A stretch of 64,000 bases of DNA, from contig NZ_JAFBCD010000001.1 of assembly GCF_016907545.1 (NCBI RefSeq), forward strand, positions 1,302,001-1,366,000, written 5' to 3'. Below, piece by piece: positions 8,870 through 18,205 of this stretch (its first letter is position 1; the number at the start of each line of letters is the position of its first letter). Position numbers and translations under genes: made by a program. Under the pieces are notes generated by a model. The model worked only from the letters and a program-made list of their open reading frames with translations, made no database searches and was not told where the DNA came from. This DNA is from Paenarthrobacter ilicis. GTDB taxonomy: Bacteria > Actinomycetota > Actinomycetes > Actinomycetales > Micrococcaceae.

Positions 8870-11395
8870 CTAGTGGACCAGCTGCTCCGAGCGTTTGGGA
8901 TCCTTGTCGGAGCGCTGCAACTTGGCGCCTTCAACGTCCACGTCCGGGAGGATGCGGCCCAGCCACTTGGGCAGCCACCAGGCTTTCTCGCCCAAGAGGT
9001 ACATGACGGCGGGAACAATGGTCATGCGGACCACGAAGGCGTCAATCAGCACACCGAACGCCATGGCGAAGCCCAGCGGGCGGACCATGGTCAGGTGGCT
9101 GAAGATGAAGCCGGAGAACACACTCACCATGATGATCGCGGCAGCCGTGACAACTGCGGCAGCGTGGCTGAAGCCGGAGCGGACAGCGTGCTTGGCGGAC
9201 TCACCGTGCATGAAGGATTCCCGCATGCCGGAGGTAATGAACACCTGGTAGTCCATGGCCAGGCCAAACAGCACACCAATCAGGATGATCGGCAGGAAGC
9301 TCAGCACGGCGCCCGGGTTGGCGACATCAAACACCGCACCCAACCAGCCCCACTGGTACACGGCCACCACCGCGCCGAACGCGGCCGCCAGGGACAGCAG
9401 GAAGCCGCCCGTGGCCAACAGCGGAACCACAATGGAGCGGAACACCAGCAGCAACAGGATCAGGGACAGACCGACGACGATCGCCAAGTAAGGGGGCAGC
9501 GCGGCGCCAAGCTTCTCCGACACATCGATGTTTCCGGCGGTCTGTCCGGTGAGGCCAATGCTGACGCCCAAGTCACTCTTGATGGACGTGCCCTTGGCCC
9601 GGAGATCGGAAACCACCTGGACAGTCCCTGCGCTGGCCGGGCCCTCGGAGGGGATGACCTGGAAGACGGCAGTCTTGCGGTCCTCGCTCAGTGCCACAGG
9701 CACGGCAGCCACCACGTTGTCCACGCTGCGGAGCTGGTCCGCGACGTCGTACTGCTTGTTCTTGGCATCGTTCTCGCTGAGTCCCTCAGGGAACTCACCA
9801 ACCACGATGATCGGCCCGGTGACGCCTTCGCCGAAGCTGCTGCGGGTGAGGTCGTAGGCCTTGAAGGCTTGCGAATCAACAGGCTCGGATCCGCCGTCGG
9901 GCAACGCAAGCCGCAACTGTGCCGCCGGCAAAGCCAGGGCGCCCAGCAGAAGGAAGCTGACAATCAACGCAACCCACGGGTGGCGCGTCACCAGGCCGCC
10001 CCAGCCGCCGCTGCTGCGTTTCTCTTCGAGTTCGCGGTCAGCGGCTTCGTGGCCGGGCTCGGCATTGTGCGTGGCGGCCTTGGCCCACGCGCGCTTGGAA
10101 ATGAGACGGCGGCCGATCAACGCCAGGACGGCGGGCGTCAAGGTCAGGGCCACGACGACGGCGACAGCAACTGTCGCTGCGGCTGCCACACCCATGACCG
10201 CGAGGAACGGGAGGCCGGGAACCACCAGTGCCGCAAGCGCGATGATGACCGTGAGGCCGGCGAACAGGACTGCGTTGCCGGACGTGCCGGTGGCAAGTGC
10301 TGCGGACTCTTCACCGTCCATGCCTGCCAGCAGTTGTGTCCGGTGGCGGTTCACGATGAACAGGGAGTAGTCGATGCCCACGGCCAGCCCCAGCATCAGG
10401 GCAAGCATGGGGGAGATGGAGCTCATGTCGATCACGCTGGTCAGTGCAAAGGTGCCGCCAACGCCCACGGCGACGCCGATCAGGGCCATCACCAGCGGCA
10501 GGCCGGCAGCGATCAGTGTTCCCAGCATGAGGATCAACACGAGGGCTGCAACAGCGATGCCGATGATTTCAGCGATGCCGAATATCTCTGAAACGTCCTC
10601 GGTGATTTCCTTGCTGGCGTACGCGGTGACCCCGGAAGAAGAAACGGCGTGGACAATGTCCTGGACTTCCTGGCGAACTGCGGGGTCCACGGCATTGATG
10701 GAGGTCTTGAACTGCACCTGGGCCACTGCGGCCTTGTTGTCAGTGGAAACAAACCGGATGCCCTGCGAGGCTTCAATCTGCCTCTTGCTCAGGGCCAGCG
10801 TGGCGGCGCCAGCGGCCGCTTCCTTGGTGCCGGCGTCGAACTTTTCCTTGCCCGCGGCGAGCTCTGCCCGCTGCTGGCCCAGTTGCGCGTCGATCTGTGC
10901 GGGCGTGAGGCCGGAAGCGGCAAGCTGCTGCGCTGCTGCGTTGAGCTGCTGCTCGCTCGCAGCCAGTTGCGCGCCGGTAGCATCCAGGAGGGCCTTGCCC
11001 TCGGCGGCTTTCGCCTCGCCGGCTGCTATTCCAGCCGCACCGTTGTCCACTTGTTCCTGGGTGGTGAAGGGGTTCACCACCGCCTGGACCTCGGGCAGGT
11101 CCTGCAGCTTGGTCAGTGCGGCCGCGACGGCGTCCTTCTTGGCTTGGTCGAAGCCGGACTCGCCCGCTTCGAAGACCACTGAGGCTGAACCACCCGAAGA
11201 CTCCGGGAGTGCTTCCTTGAGTTTGTCCGCCATCTGCTGGGTTTCGGTGCCCGGGATGGTGAAGTTGTTGGACATGGTGCCATGGAATGCGGCGGCCGAA
11301 CCGCCGACTGCCACCAGGACGGCCAGCCACAGCGAGATGACCAGCCAGCGGCGCCTGTACGAGAATTTACCGAGACGGTAGAGGAACGAAGCCAT
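8870..11395 (-). CDS. MMPL/RND-family exporter
   Basis: An 841-residue transporter with the MMPL layout: one N-terminal helix (residues 16-37), a large external domain, a five-helix bundle that includes GIDYSLFIVNRHR, then the same pattern again with AMDYQVFITSGMRESF in the second half. The GIDYS and AMDYQ motifs carry the membrane Asp residues used for proton coupling in MMPL/RND pumps. Family members export lipids or hydrophobic drugs. The first external loop holds an Ala/Gln/Lys-rich predicted coiled coil at about residues 120-205. The TetR gene ends one base before the ATG at 11395, so the two form an operon and the regulator probably controls the pump. Substrate unknown. Confidence 0.92.
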   Translation of the reverse strand: MASFLYRLGKFSYRRRWLVISLWLAVLVAVGGSAAAFHGTMSNNFTIPGTETQQMADKLKEALPESSGGSASVVFEAGESGFDQAKKDAVAAALTKLQDLPEVQAVVNPFTTQEQVDNGAAGIAAGEAKAAEGKALLDATGAQLAASEQQLNAAAQQLAASGLTPAQIDAQLGQQRAELAAGKEKFDAGTKEAAAGAATLALSKRQIEASQGIRFVSTDNKAAVAQVQFKTSINAVDPAVRQEVQDIVHAVSSSGVTAYASKEITEDVSEIFGIAEIIGIAVAALVLILMLGTLIAAGLPLVMALIGVAVGVGGTFALTSVIDMSSISPMLALMLGLAVGIDYSLFIVNRHRTQLLAGMDGEESAALATGTSGNAVLFAGLTVIIALAALVVPGLPFLAVMGVAAAATVAVAVVVALTLTPAVLALIGRRLISKRAWAKAATHNAEPGHEAADRELEEKRSSGGWGGLVTRHPWVALIVSFLLLGALALPAAQLRLALPDGGSEPVDSQAFKAYDLTRSSFGEGVTGPIIVVGEFPEGLSENDAKNKQYDVADQLRSVDNVVAAVPVALSEDRKTAVFQVIPSEGPASAGTVQVVSDLRAKGTSIKSDLGVSIGLTGQTAGNIDVSEKLGAALPPYLAIVVGLSLILLLLVFRSIVVPLLATGGFLLSLAAAFGAVVAVYQWGWLGAVFDVANPGAVLSFLPIILIGVLFGLAMDYQVFITSGMRESFMHGESAKHAVRSGFSHAAAVVTAAAIIMVSVFSGFIFSHLTMVRPLGFAMAFGVLIDAFVVRMTIVPAVMYLLGEKAWWLPKWLGRILPDVDVEGAKLQRSDKDPKRSEQLVH

Positions 11396-11396
11396 G

Positions 11397-12122
11397 TCAG
11401 AACCGATCTGTGGTGATTGAAACTGGGGTGGAAAGGAGGGCGGGTGCGGTGCTGGTTTGTGGGGTGCCCGACGGCGGCGCGAAGCCGGCTCCCAGGAGGC
11501 CCATCGCGTCGATGAGGTGCTGGCGGAGTGTTTTGAGGGACTCCGGGGACAAGTCCGGTCCGCGTTCAGCGAACCAGACGGTCATGGCAGCCTTTCCGCA
11601 GGAAATCACGGATCCGGCCAAAGCGTGCAGGTAGAGCTCGCTGACGCCGGAGTGGAACCTTCCCCGGGCGGCCTCGATGATCTGTTCGGTGCAGTGCTCC
11701 CAAGCCTCCAGCTCGGAACGGGCCAGGGAGCGGTTGTCCTGCGTGAGGCTGAAGAGCTCGGCCATGGGCGCCACGGACATGGGATCTGCCAACGCCATGA
11801 GGGCAGCCTGGGCCGATTCCAGGATGGACTCGTCCGCAGGTCGCAGCCGGAATTGCTCCAGTGCGTGGTCCAGGAAGCCATCCGCTACTGAAGCCAGCGC
11901 GGCCTCGAGGCTGGGGAAATAGTTGAAGAAGGTCCTCCGCGACACCCCTGCGCTGGCAGCGATGTCCTCCACGGTGAAATTGCCGGGACCGTTGCTTCTC
12001 AGGAGATCCAAGGCTGCGGTGGAGATGGAGCTGCGGGTGGCTGCCTTGTTGAGTTCGCGCCGGGTGGGAGCGCTGGGTTCATCGGGCTCCGCAGCCGATG
12101 GTGAAGAACTTGTTTGGGTCAC
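11397..12122 (-). CDS. TetR/AcrR-family transcriptional regulator
   Basis: A 241-residue regulator. The helix-turn-helix is at residues 45-75: FTVEDIAASAGVSRRTFFNY followed by FPSLEAAL, a canonical TetR DNA-binding domain. The C-terminal domain is helical with no recognised ligand signature. The start is the GTG at 12122; the overlapping ATG at 12124 is out of frame and meets a stop at once. It precedes the MMPL exporter in the same operon, so it is most likely a local repressor released by the pump's substrate. A perfect inverted repeat just upstream (12135-12150) is a good candidate for its operator. Confidence 0.9.
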   Translation of the reverse strand: MTQTSSSPSAAEPDEPSAPTRRELNKAATRSSISTAALDLLRSNGPGNFTVEDIAASAGVSRRTFFNYFPSLEAALASVADGFLDHALEQFRLRPADESILESAQAALMALADPMSVAPMAELFSLTQDNRSLARSELEAWEHCTEQIIEAARGRFHSGVSELYLHALAGSVISCGKAAMTVWFAERGPDLSPESLKTLRQHLIDAMGLLGAGFAPPSGTPQTSTAPALLSTPVSITTDRF

Positions 12123-12125
12123 ATA

Positions 12126-12150
12126 CTTACACTAAGTGCAAGTTTGCACT
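12126..12150. promoter_or_regulatory. Candidate TetR operator and promoter of the TetR-MMPL operon
   Basis: AGTGCAA-GT-TTGCACT at 12135-12150 is a perfect 7-bp inverted repeat with a 2-base centre. It is joined by a smaller CTTA-cac-TAAG repeat at 12126-12136, next to the GTG start at 12122. On the minus strand a TTGCGC-like -35 lies just upstream, so a bound repressor would cover the promoter. The position fits autoregulation by the adjacent TetR protein. Confidence 0.55.
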
Positions 12151-12211
12151 GTGCGCAATTTGAGGTCCTGCACGGCTGTGGATCATAGCCGCTGGGGGCG
12201 CGCACAACAAA

Positions 12212-12268
12212 GGCCCGCACCCCTCGCTGAACCGCCGGAAACCGGGTGAACAGCAAGGGGAGCGGGCC
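12212..12268 (-). terminator. Terminator of the ybjQ-family gene
   Basis: The arms at 12212-12229 and 12251-12268 pair at 16 of 18 positions, and the minus-strand transcript continues into TTTGTTG. It lies about 22 bases beyond the stop at 12290, as expected for an intrinsic terminator of that gene. Confidence 0.6.
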
Positions 12269-12289
12269 CGTTGCGGTAGGTGCTGGGAA

Positions 12290-12745
12290 CTAGAACTGGT
12301 GCGGGGGTGCGGGCGGTTGCTGCTGGCCTGCAGCTGGCTGGCTGGCGCCCTGCTGGCCTGCATTCTGCTGGCCTGCGGTCTGGGTCAGGTACACGGACTG
12401 CCCTGTGGCACCGGGTTCCCCTTCGCCCAGCGGGAGAACGTAGACGGCCGTGCCGTAGGCGCACACTTCGGTCCAGTTGGTACCCATTTCCGAGGTATCA
12501 AAGCGCATGGCAACGATCGCGTTCGCGCCGCGCTGCTGTGCTTCATTGACCATTCGGGCCATGACCTCCTGGCGGCTTTCGTAGAGCGCCCGGGTCATTT
12601 CGGGCAGCTCTCCGCCGCCGAGGGAGCGGAATCCGGCAAGCATCTGTGAGCCGATGTCGCGGGAGCGGACGGTGAGGCCCATGACTTCGCCGAAGACGGC
12701 GTCGATCCTGTGGCCCGGAATTTCATTGGAGGTGACGATCAACAT
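12290..12745 (-). CDS. YbjQ/UPF0145-family protein with Gln/Pro-rich tail
   Basis: A 151-residue protein. Residues 1-107 match the YbjQ (UPF0145) domain: MLIVTSNEIPGHRIDAVFGE, then LTVRSRDIGSQMLAGFRSL and the highly conserved ARMVNEAQQRGANAIVAMRF. The family forms pentamers, and its function is not established despite a heavy-metal-binding label. The last 40 residues are Gln, Ala, Gly and Pro rich with QNAGQQGASQPAAGQQQ, and look disordered. The gene stands alone between two terminator-like hairpins. No regulatory link to the flanking transporters is evident. Confidence 0.85.
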   Translation of the reverse strand: MLIVTSNEIPGHRIDAVFGEVMGLTVRSRDIGSQMLAGFRSLGGGELPEMTRALYESRQEVMARMVNEAQQRGANAIVAMRFDTSEMGTNWTEVCAYGTAVYVLPLGEGEPGATGQSVYLTQTAGQQNAGQQGASQPAAGQQQPPAPPHQF

Positions 12746-12774
12746 GGTCAGAGCCTATCCAGAATCACGCCGTT

Positions 12775-12820
12775 AAGGCACACATCCCCCGGGGAGAACT
12801 CCCCGGAGGATGTGTGCCTT
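12775..12820. terminator. Hairpin terminator downstream of the symporter gene
   Basis: A 13-bp stem (12775-12787 with 12808-12820) has an inner 7-bp CCGGGGA/TCCCCGG stem and a GAAC loop. It lies between the symporter stop at 12850 and the start of the ybjQ-family gene. On the minus strand it would terminate symporter transcription. Confidence 0.65.
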
Positions 12821-12849
12821 TGCATGAGGCCGTAGCCAAGGCGCGGCGG

Positions 12850-14283
12850 TCAGGCCTTGGAATCGGCCAGTTCCTTCTGTTCCGCCTCCGCTGCTGCCTT
12901 GTCTGCTGCGTATTCGTCAGCAAATGCAGAACCATTGCGAGGGGCGTTGTAGAGGGACTCGTCCAGGATTCCTTGGCGCTTGGCCACAATCGCCGGGATC
13001 AGCGCCTGTCCTGCAACGTTGACCGCGGTGCGGCCCATGTCCAGGATGGGGTCGATCGCCAGCAGGAGCCCGACGCCGGCAAGCGGCAGTCCCAGCGTGG
13101 ACAGGGTCAGGGTGAGCATGACCACTGCGCCGGTGGTGCCGGCCGTAGCAGCGGAACCGAGGACGGAGACCAGCACGATCAGCAGGTACTGGCTGAAGTC
13201 CAGGTTGATGCCAAAGAACTGGGCCACGAAGATTGCTGCGATCGCCGGGTAGATTGCTGCGCAACCGTCCATCTTGGTGGTGGCGCCCAGCGGAACTGCG
13301 AAGGAAGCATAGCCGGAGGGGACGCCCAGGTTCCGTTCAGTGACGCGCTGCGTGAGCGGCAGCGTGCCAATGGAGGAGCGGGATACGAAGGCCAGCTGGA
13401 CCGCAGGCCAAACACCGGAGAAGTACTGCTTGACGGACAGTCCGTGGACGCGGACCAGGATGGGGTACAGGACGAAGAGCACCAGGGCCAGGCCGATATA
13501 GATGGCGGCCGTGAACTTGCCCAAGGATCCGATGGTGTCCCAGCCGTAGATGGCGACAGCGTTGCCGATCAGGCCGATGGTGCCCAGTGGGGCAACCCGG
13601 ATGATCCACCAGAGGACCTTCTGGATGACTGCCAGCGCGGAGGCGTTCAGCGTCAGGAAAGGTTCAGCCTGCTTGCCTACCTTCAGGGCGGCGATGCCGA
13701 CGGCGATGGCCACCACCAGGATCTGGAGGACGTTGAAGCTGACCGAGGTGCTGACGGTGGTTGCAGCATTGGCGCTTTCCGTCACTGTGGAGCTGGCACC
13801 CAAGCCAAGGAAGTTCTTGGGGAACAACCCGATCAGGAAGGCCCACCAGTCACCGGTCTTGCCGGCGTACTCTGCCTTCTGGGTGATGCCTGTGGCCGCA
13901 CCGGGCTGCAGGAGTACGCCCAGGCCGATGCCGATCAGCACGGATACCAGCGAGGTGATGGCAAACCAGAGCAGCGTGTTCCAGGCCAGGCGCGCAGCGT
14001 TGGACACCTGGCGCAGGTTGGCGATGGAGCTCACCACCGCGGTGAAAATCAAAGGAACGACGGCGGTCTGCAGCAAGGAGACGTAGCTTGAGCCGATCGT
14101 CTGGAGAGTTGCGCCCAGGCCGTTGGGGGCAGTCTTGGTGCTGCCCGTGTACTTGGCAATCAAGCCGAGGACGAGCCCGATGATGAGGGCTGCGATGATC
14201 TGGACGCCGAAGGAACCGGCCCACTTGGGGAGCCGGAAGCCGGTCTTTCCAGCTGAGGGGGAAGTGTTGGTTGAGGTGCTCAC
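12850..14283 (-). CDS. Dicarboxylate/amino acid:cation symporter (DAACS/GltP-DctA type)
   Basis: A 477-residue membrane protein. The N-terminal helices start at about residue 25 (GSFGVQIIAALIIGLVLGLI) and QTAVVPLIFTAVVSSIANL follows. The re-entrant hairpins are represented by the serine-rich RSSIGTLPLT, PLGATTKMDGCAAIYPAIAA and GTTGAVVMLTLTLSTLGLP, and helix 8 carries AIDPILDMGRTAVNVAGQAL with the substrate/cation residues D, R and N. It imports glutamate, aspartate, C4-dicarboxylates or small neutral amino acids with Na+ or H+; the exact substrate is unclear. It starts at GTG 14283. The AACGTACGTT palindrome about 36 bases upstream may be a control site. Confidence 0.92.
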   Translation of the reverse strand: MSTSTNTSPSAGKTGFRLPKWAGSFGVQIIAALIIGLVLGLIAKYTGSTKTAPNGLGATLQTIGSSYVSLLQTAVVPLIFTAVVSSIANLRQVSNAARLAWNTLLWFAITSLVSVLIGIGLGVLLQPGAATGITQKAEYAGKTGDWWAFLIGLFPKNFLGLGASSTVTESANAATTVSTSVSFNVLQILVVAIAVGIAALKVGKQAEPFLTLNASALAVIQKVLWWIIRVAPLGTIGLIGNAVAIYGWDTIGSLGKFTAAIYIGLALVLFVLYPILVRVHGLSVKQYFSGVWPAVQLAFVSRSSIGTLPLTQRVTERNLGVPSGYASFAVPLGATTKMDGCAAIYPAIAAIFVAQFFGINLDFSQYLLIVLVSVLGSAATAGTTGAVVMLTLTLSTLGLPLAGVGLLLAIDPILDMGRTAVNVAGQALIPAIVAKRQGILDESLYNAPRNGSAFADEYAADKAAAEAEQKELADSKA

Positions 14284-14318
14284 CGGAACACGTTAGGTGT
14301 ATGCCCAATAACATAGCG

Positions 14319-14328
14319 AACGTACGTT
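14319..14328. promoter_or_regulatory. Palindrome upstream of the symporter gene
   Basis: AACGTACGTT is a perfect 10-bp palindrome, 36 bases before the GTG start at 14283 and flanked at a distance by AACAT/ATGTT. Such sites are often regulator targets, but nothing here names the regulator. Confidence 0.3.
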
Positions 14329-14354
14329 GAGAAATGTTACGTGCGCGAAAGTTA

Positions 14355-14391
14355 TTCCCGCCCGGGATGTGGCGTGCGTCTCGGGCGGGAA
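14355..14391 (-). terminator. Terminator of the DUF885 gene
   Basis: A perfect 10-bp stem TTCCCGCCCG/CGGGCGGGAA (14355-14364 with 14382-14391) begins 7 bases past the DUF885 stop. The minus-strand transcript runs into AATAACTTTC. It separates the DUF885 gene from the downstream symporter gene. Confidence 0.65.
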
Positions 14392-14397
14392 CAATCA

Positions 14398-16080
14398 TCA
14401 GCCCAGCAGCGCCCTGCGCAGTACGTCCAAGCCCACGGAGCCGATGTTCAACGCTTTGCTGTGAAACGCCTTCACATCGAAGCTCCCGCGGGTTTCCAGC
14501 TCAGCCCGGATCTGCTCCCACAACCGCTGCCCCACTTTGTAGGAGGGAGCCTGGCCCGGCCAGCCGAGGTAGCGGGTGAACTCGAACTGAAGCTGCCCGT
14601 CGCTGATGTCGAGGTTGGCCTTGAGGAAATCGAAGCCCTTGTCAGGCGTCCAAGTGCCCGTTCCCCAGCGCTCGGGGACGGGGAGCTCCAGGTGCACGCC
14701 GATGTCGAACACCACGCGCGCTGCCCGCATGCGCTGCCCGTCCAGCATGCCCATGTGATCGCCCGGATCTTTCAGGTACCCGAGTTCCAACATGAGCTGC
14801 TCGGCGTAAAGTGCCCAGCCTTCGCCGTGTCCGGAAACCCAGCACACATTGCGCCGCCAGTTGTTCAGGAGTTCGCGGCGGTACGTGGCCGTGGCTACCT
14901 GGAGGTGGTGCCCCGGAACTCCTTCATGGAACACTGTGGTGGTTTCGGACCAGGTGGTGAACGTGTCTTCGCCTGCAGGGACGGACCACCACATGCGCCC
15001 TGGGCGGGAGAAGTCGTCCGAGGGTCCGGTGTAGTAGATGCCACCCTCGTCCGTGGGCGCGATCATGCATTCCAGGGTCCGCATGACCTCCGGAATGTCG
15101 AAGTGGACGTCGGCGAGTTCCGACACTGCCCGGTCCGAGAGCTCCTGCATCCATGCCTGGAGGGCGTCCGTGCCCTTGATCTGGCGTGCCGGATCATTGT
15201 TGAGGAGGCTTTTTGCTTCCTCGATCGAGGCACCGGGTTTGATCTGGTGGGCTACCTTTTCCTGCTCGCCGATGAGCCGCTCAAGCTCCTGGACGCCCCA
15301 GGCGTAGGTCTCCTCAAGGTCAACCTCGGCCCCGATGAATGAACGGGATGCCAGTGCGTAACGCTCACGTCCCACGGCATCTTTTTCCGGGGCAAGGGGG
15401 AGCAGTTCGTCCCGGAGGTACGCACCCAAAGTGCCGTACGCTGCCCGGGCGGCCTCAGTGCCGGCGTCGAGCTTGTCCTGGACCTCCGCCGGCAACGGGG
15501 TGCCGTCCACTGTTGCGTTGGCAGCAAGCTTCGCAAAGAAGCCGTCGGCGGCTGCGTAGCGGCCGGTTTGCTCCATGACGATCTGAACCTGCCGGGATGC
15601 TGCCACCTTCCCGGACGCAGCAGCGGACCGGAGCGACGTGATGTAGCCGTCGATCGCTCCGGGAACGTTGGCTGCGCGGCCGGCAATGTGCTCCCAGTGT
15701 TCAACTGTCTCAGTGGGCATGAGGTCAAAGACGGCGCGGATGTCCTGGGAGGGGGATGCGATGTTGTTCAGGTCGGCCGCGTCCCAGCCGGAATTGTGGA
15801 TCTCCAGTTCCAGGCCCAGGCGTTCCCGCATGGCATCCAGGGTCACCGCGTCCACGTCATCGGCAGGCTCAAGGCCGGCGAGGGCGTCAAGGGCCAGCTT
15901 GGTGGCTTCCGCGTGTGCCTCGGCCCCGGCCGGGGAGTAGTCGGGGTACTCGGTTTCGTGGCCCGGCAACCCCAGCGTGGTGGCGAAGCTGGGGTTGAGT
16001 TCGATCAGCTTTTCTGTGTACGCATCAGCAACGGCATCGATGGCGGACTTGGGGCGTACGGGGGTGTTTGCAGTAGTCAC
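14398..16080 (-). CDS. DUF885 family protein (putative metallopeptidase-like)
   Basis: A 560-residue cytoplasmic protein with the DUF885 signature FHEGVPGHHLQVATATY at about residue 385. It also has GHGEGWALYAEQLMLELGY, with His and Glu residues resembling a gluzincin zinc site, and the C-terminal EFTRYLGWPGQAPSYKVGQ. The family is widespread and mostly uncharacterised, although the fold is similar to M3/M32-type carboxypeptidases, so a peptidase activity is plausible but unproven. It starts at GTG 16080, 66 bases after the epsilon-subunit stop on the same strand, so it may be co-transcribed with the acyl-CoA carboxylase genes. No signal peptide is visible. Confidence 0.87.
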   Translation of the reverse strand: MTTANTPVRPKSAIDAVADAYTEKLIELNPSFATTLGLPGHETEYPDYSPAGAEAHAEATKLALDALAGLEPADDVDAVTLDAMRERLGLELEIHNSGWDAADLNNIASPSQDIRAVFDLMPTETVEHWEHIAGRAANVPGAIDGYITSLRSAAASGKVAASRQVQIVMEQTGRYAAADGFFAKLAANATVDGTPLPAEVQDKLDAGTEAARAAYGTLGAYLRDELLPLAPEKDAVGRERYALASRSFIGAEVDLEETYAWGVQELERLIGEQEKVAHQIKPGASIEEAKSLLNNDPARQIKGTDALQAWMQELSDRAVSELADVHFDIPEVMRTLECMIAPTDEGGIYYTGPSDDFSRPGRMWWSVPAGEDTFTTWSETTTVFHEGVPGHHLQVATATYRRELLNNWRRNVCWVSGHGEGWALYAEQLMLELGYLKDPGDHMGMLDGQRMRAARVVFDIGVHLELPVPERWGTGTWTPDKGFDFLKANLDISDGQLQFEFTRYLGWPGQAPSYKVGQRLWEQIRAELETRGSFDVKAFHSKALNIGSVGLDVLRRALLG

Positions 16081-16146
16081 CCACCGAGCCTAGCCGCGCT
16101 TCAGCGTACGTGAAAGGGTTGTTGAACTTTTCTACAGGAGAGCGAA

Positions 16147-16406
16147 CTAGCCCCGGCTGCGGCGCCAGGCACCCGGACCCGGGGTGGGGTCAAGCCTGAG
16201 CTGCTGGCGGCGCACCCAGTGGCGCGCCGCCGGCCTGGCCGCCTCGCTTTCCTGCGGCGTTCCGAGCGAAACCACGACGGCGGCAAGCGCCGCGAGCTCC
16301 TCGGCCGTCGGCTCTCCCTTGATCACAGAGAACGCGGGTTCCGCTGACTCGGGAACAGCGTCCGGTGTGCCGCCCAATGTGCCGTTGGCAAGGTGCTTCG
16401 GCGTGC

Positions 16407-16410
<4 letters not shown>
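16147..16410 (-). CDS. Acyl-CoA carboxylase epsilon subunit
   Basis: An 87-residue protein matching the actinobacterial carboxylase epsilon chain. The core [20 protein letters not shown] is the family signature, and the basic tail [20 protein letters not shown] is also typical. Epsilon subunits bind the beta hexamer and raise carboxylase activity. Its start overlaps the beta-subunit stop by 4 bases, which indicates translational coupling and supports both gene calls. Confidence 0.93.
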
Positions 16411-17990
<1,580 letters not shown>

Positions 17991-18120
17991 CAAGTGTCTC
18001 CGGCTCTGTAGCTGATATTCGCTGGCGCGATCCGTTGCTGGTCAGGCAGCTAGTTAAGTAGCTTCCGCACAAAGATCGGGCCCCGAATGCCAGTCTAGTG
18101 ACGCCTTTGCAGCGAACCGC

Positions 18121-18135
18121 TGTAGAAACCCTACA
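18121..18135. promoter_or_regulatory. Inverted-repeat operator candidate shared with the carboxylase alpha promoter
   Basis: TGTAGAAACCCTACA is a 5-bp inverted repeat with a 5-base spacer. Read on the other strand it is TGTAGGGTTTCTACA, which differs from the site at 8054-8072 at one base in the 15-base core (TGTAGGGTTGCTACA). It lies 131-145 bases before the beta-subunit start and about 70 bases before the divergent SDR start, so it could serve either promoter. Confidence 0.6.
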
Positions 18136-18162
18136 ATTTTCAGCCTTCAAGCCAAAGCCTTC

Positions 18163-18188
18163 ACTATGTTACCCGTCAGTAACATAGT
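18163..18188. promoter_or_regulatory. Perfect 10-bp-arm palindrome in the divergent accD/SDR promoter region
   Basis: Arms ACTATGTTAC (18163-18172) and GTAACATAGT (18179-18188) are exact reverse complements separated by 6 bases. The size and symmetry are typical of TetR-family operators. It lies 17-43 bases upstream of the SDR ATG, where a bound repressor would block transcription. No regulator gene is adjacent. Confidence 0.6.
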
Positions 18189-18205
18189 TGGGTTAGAGTG
18201 TCCCC

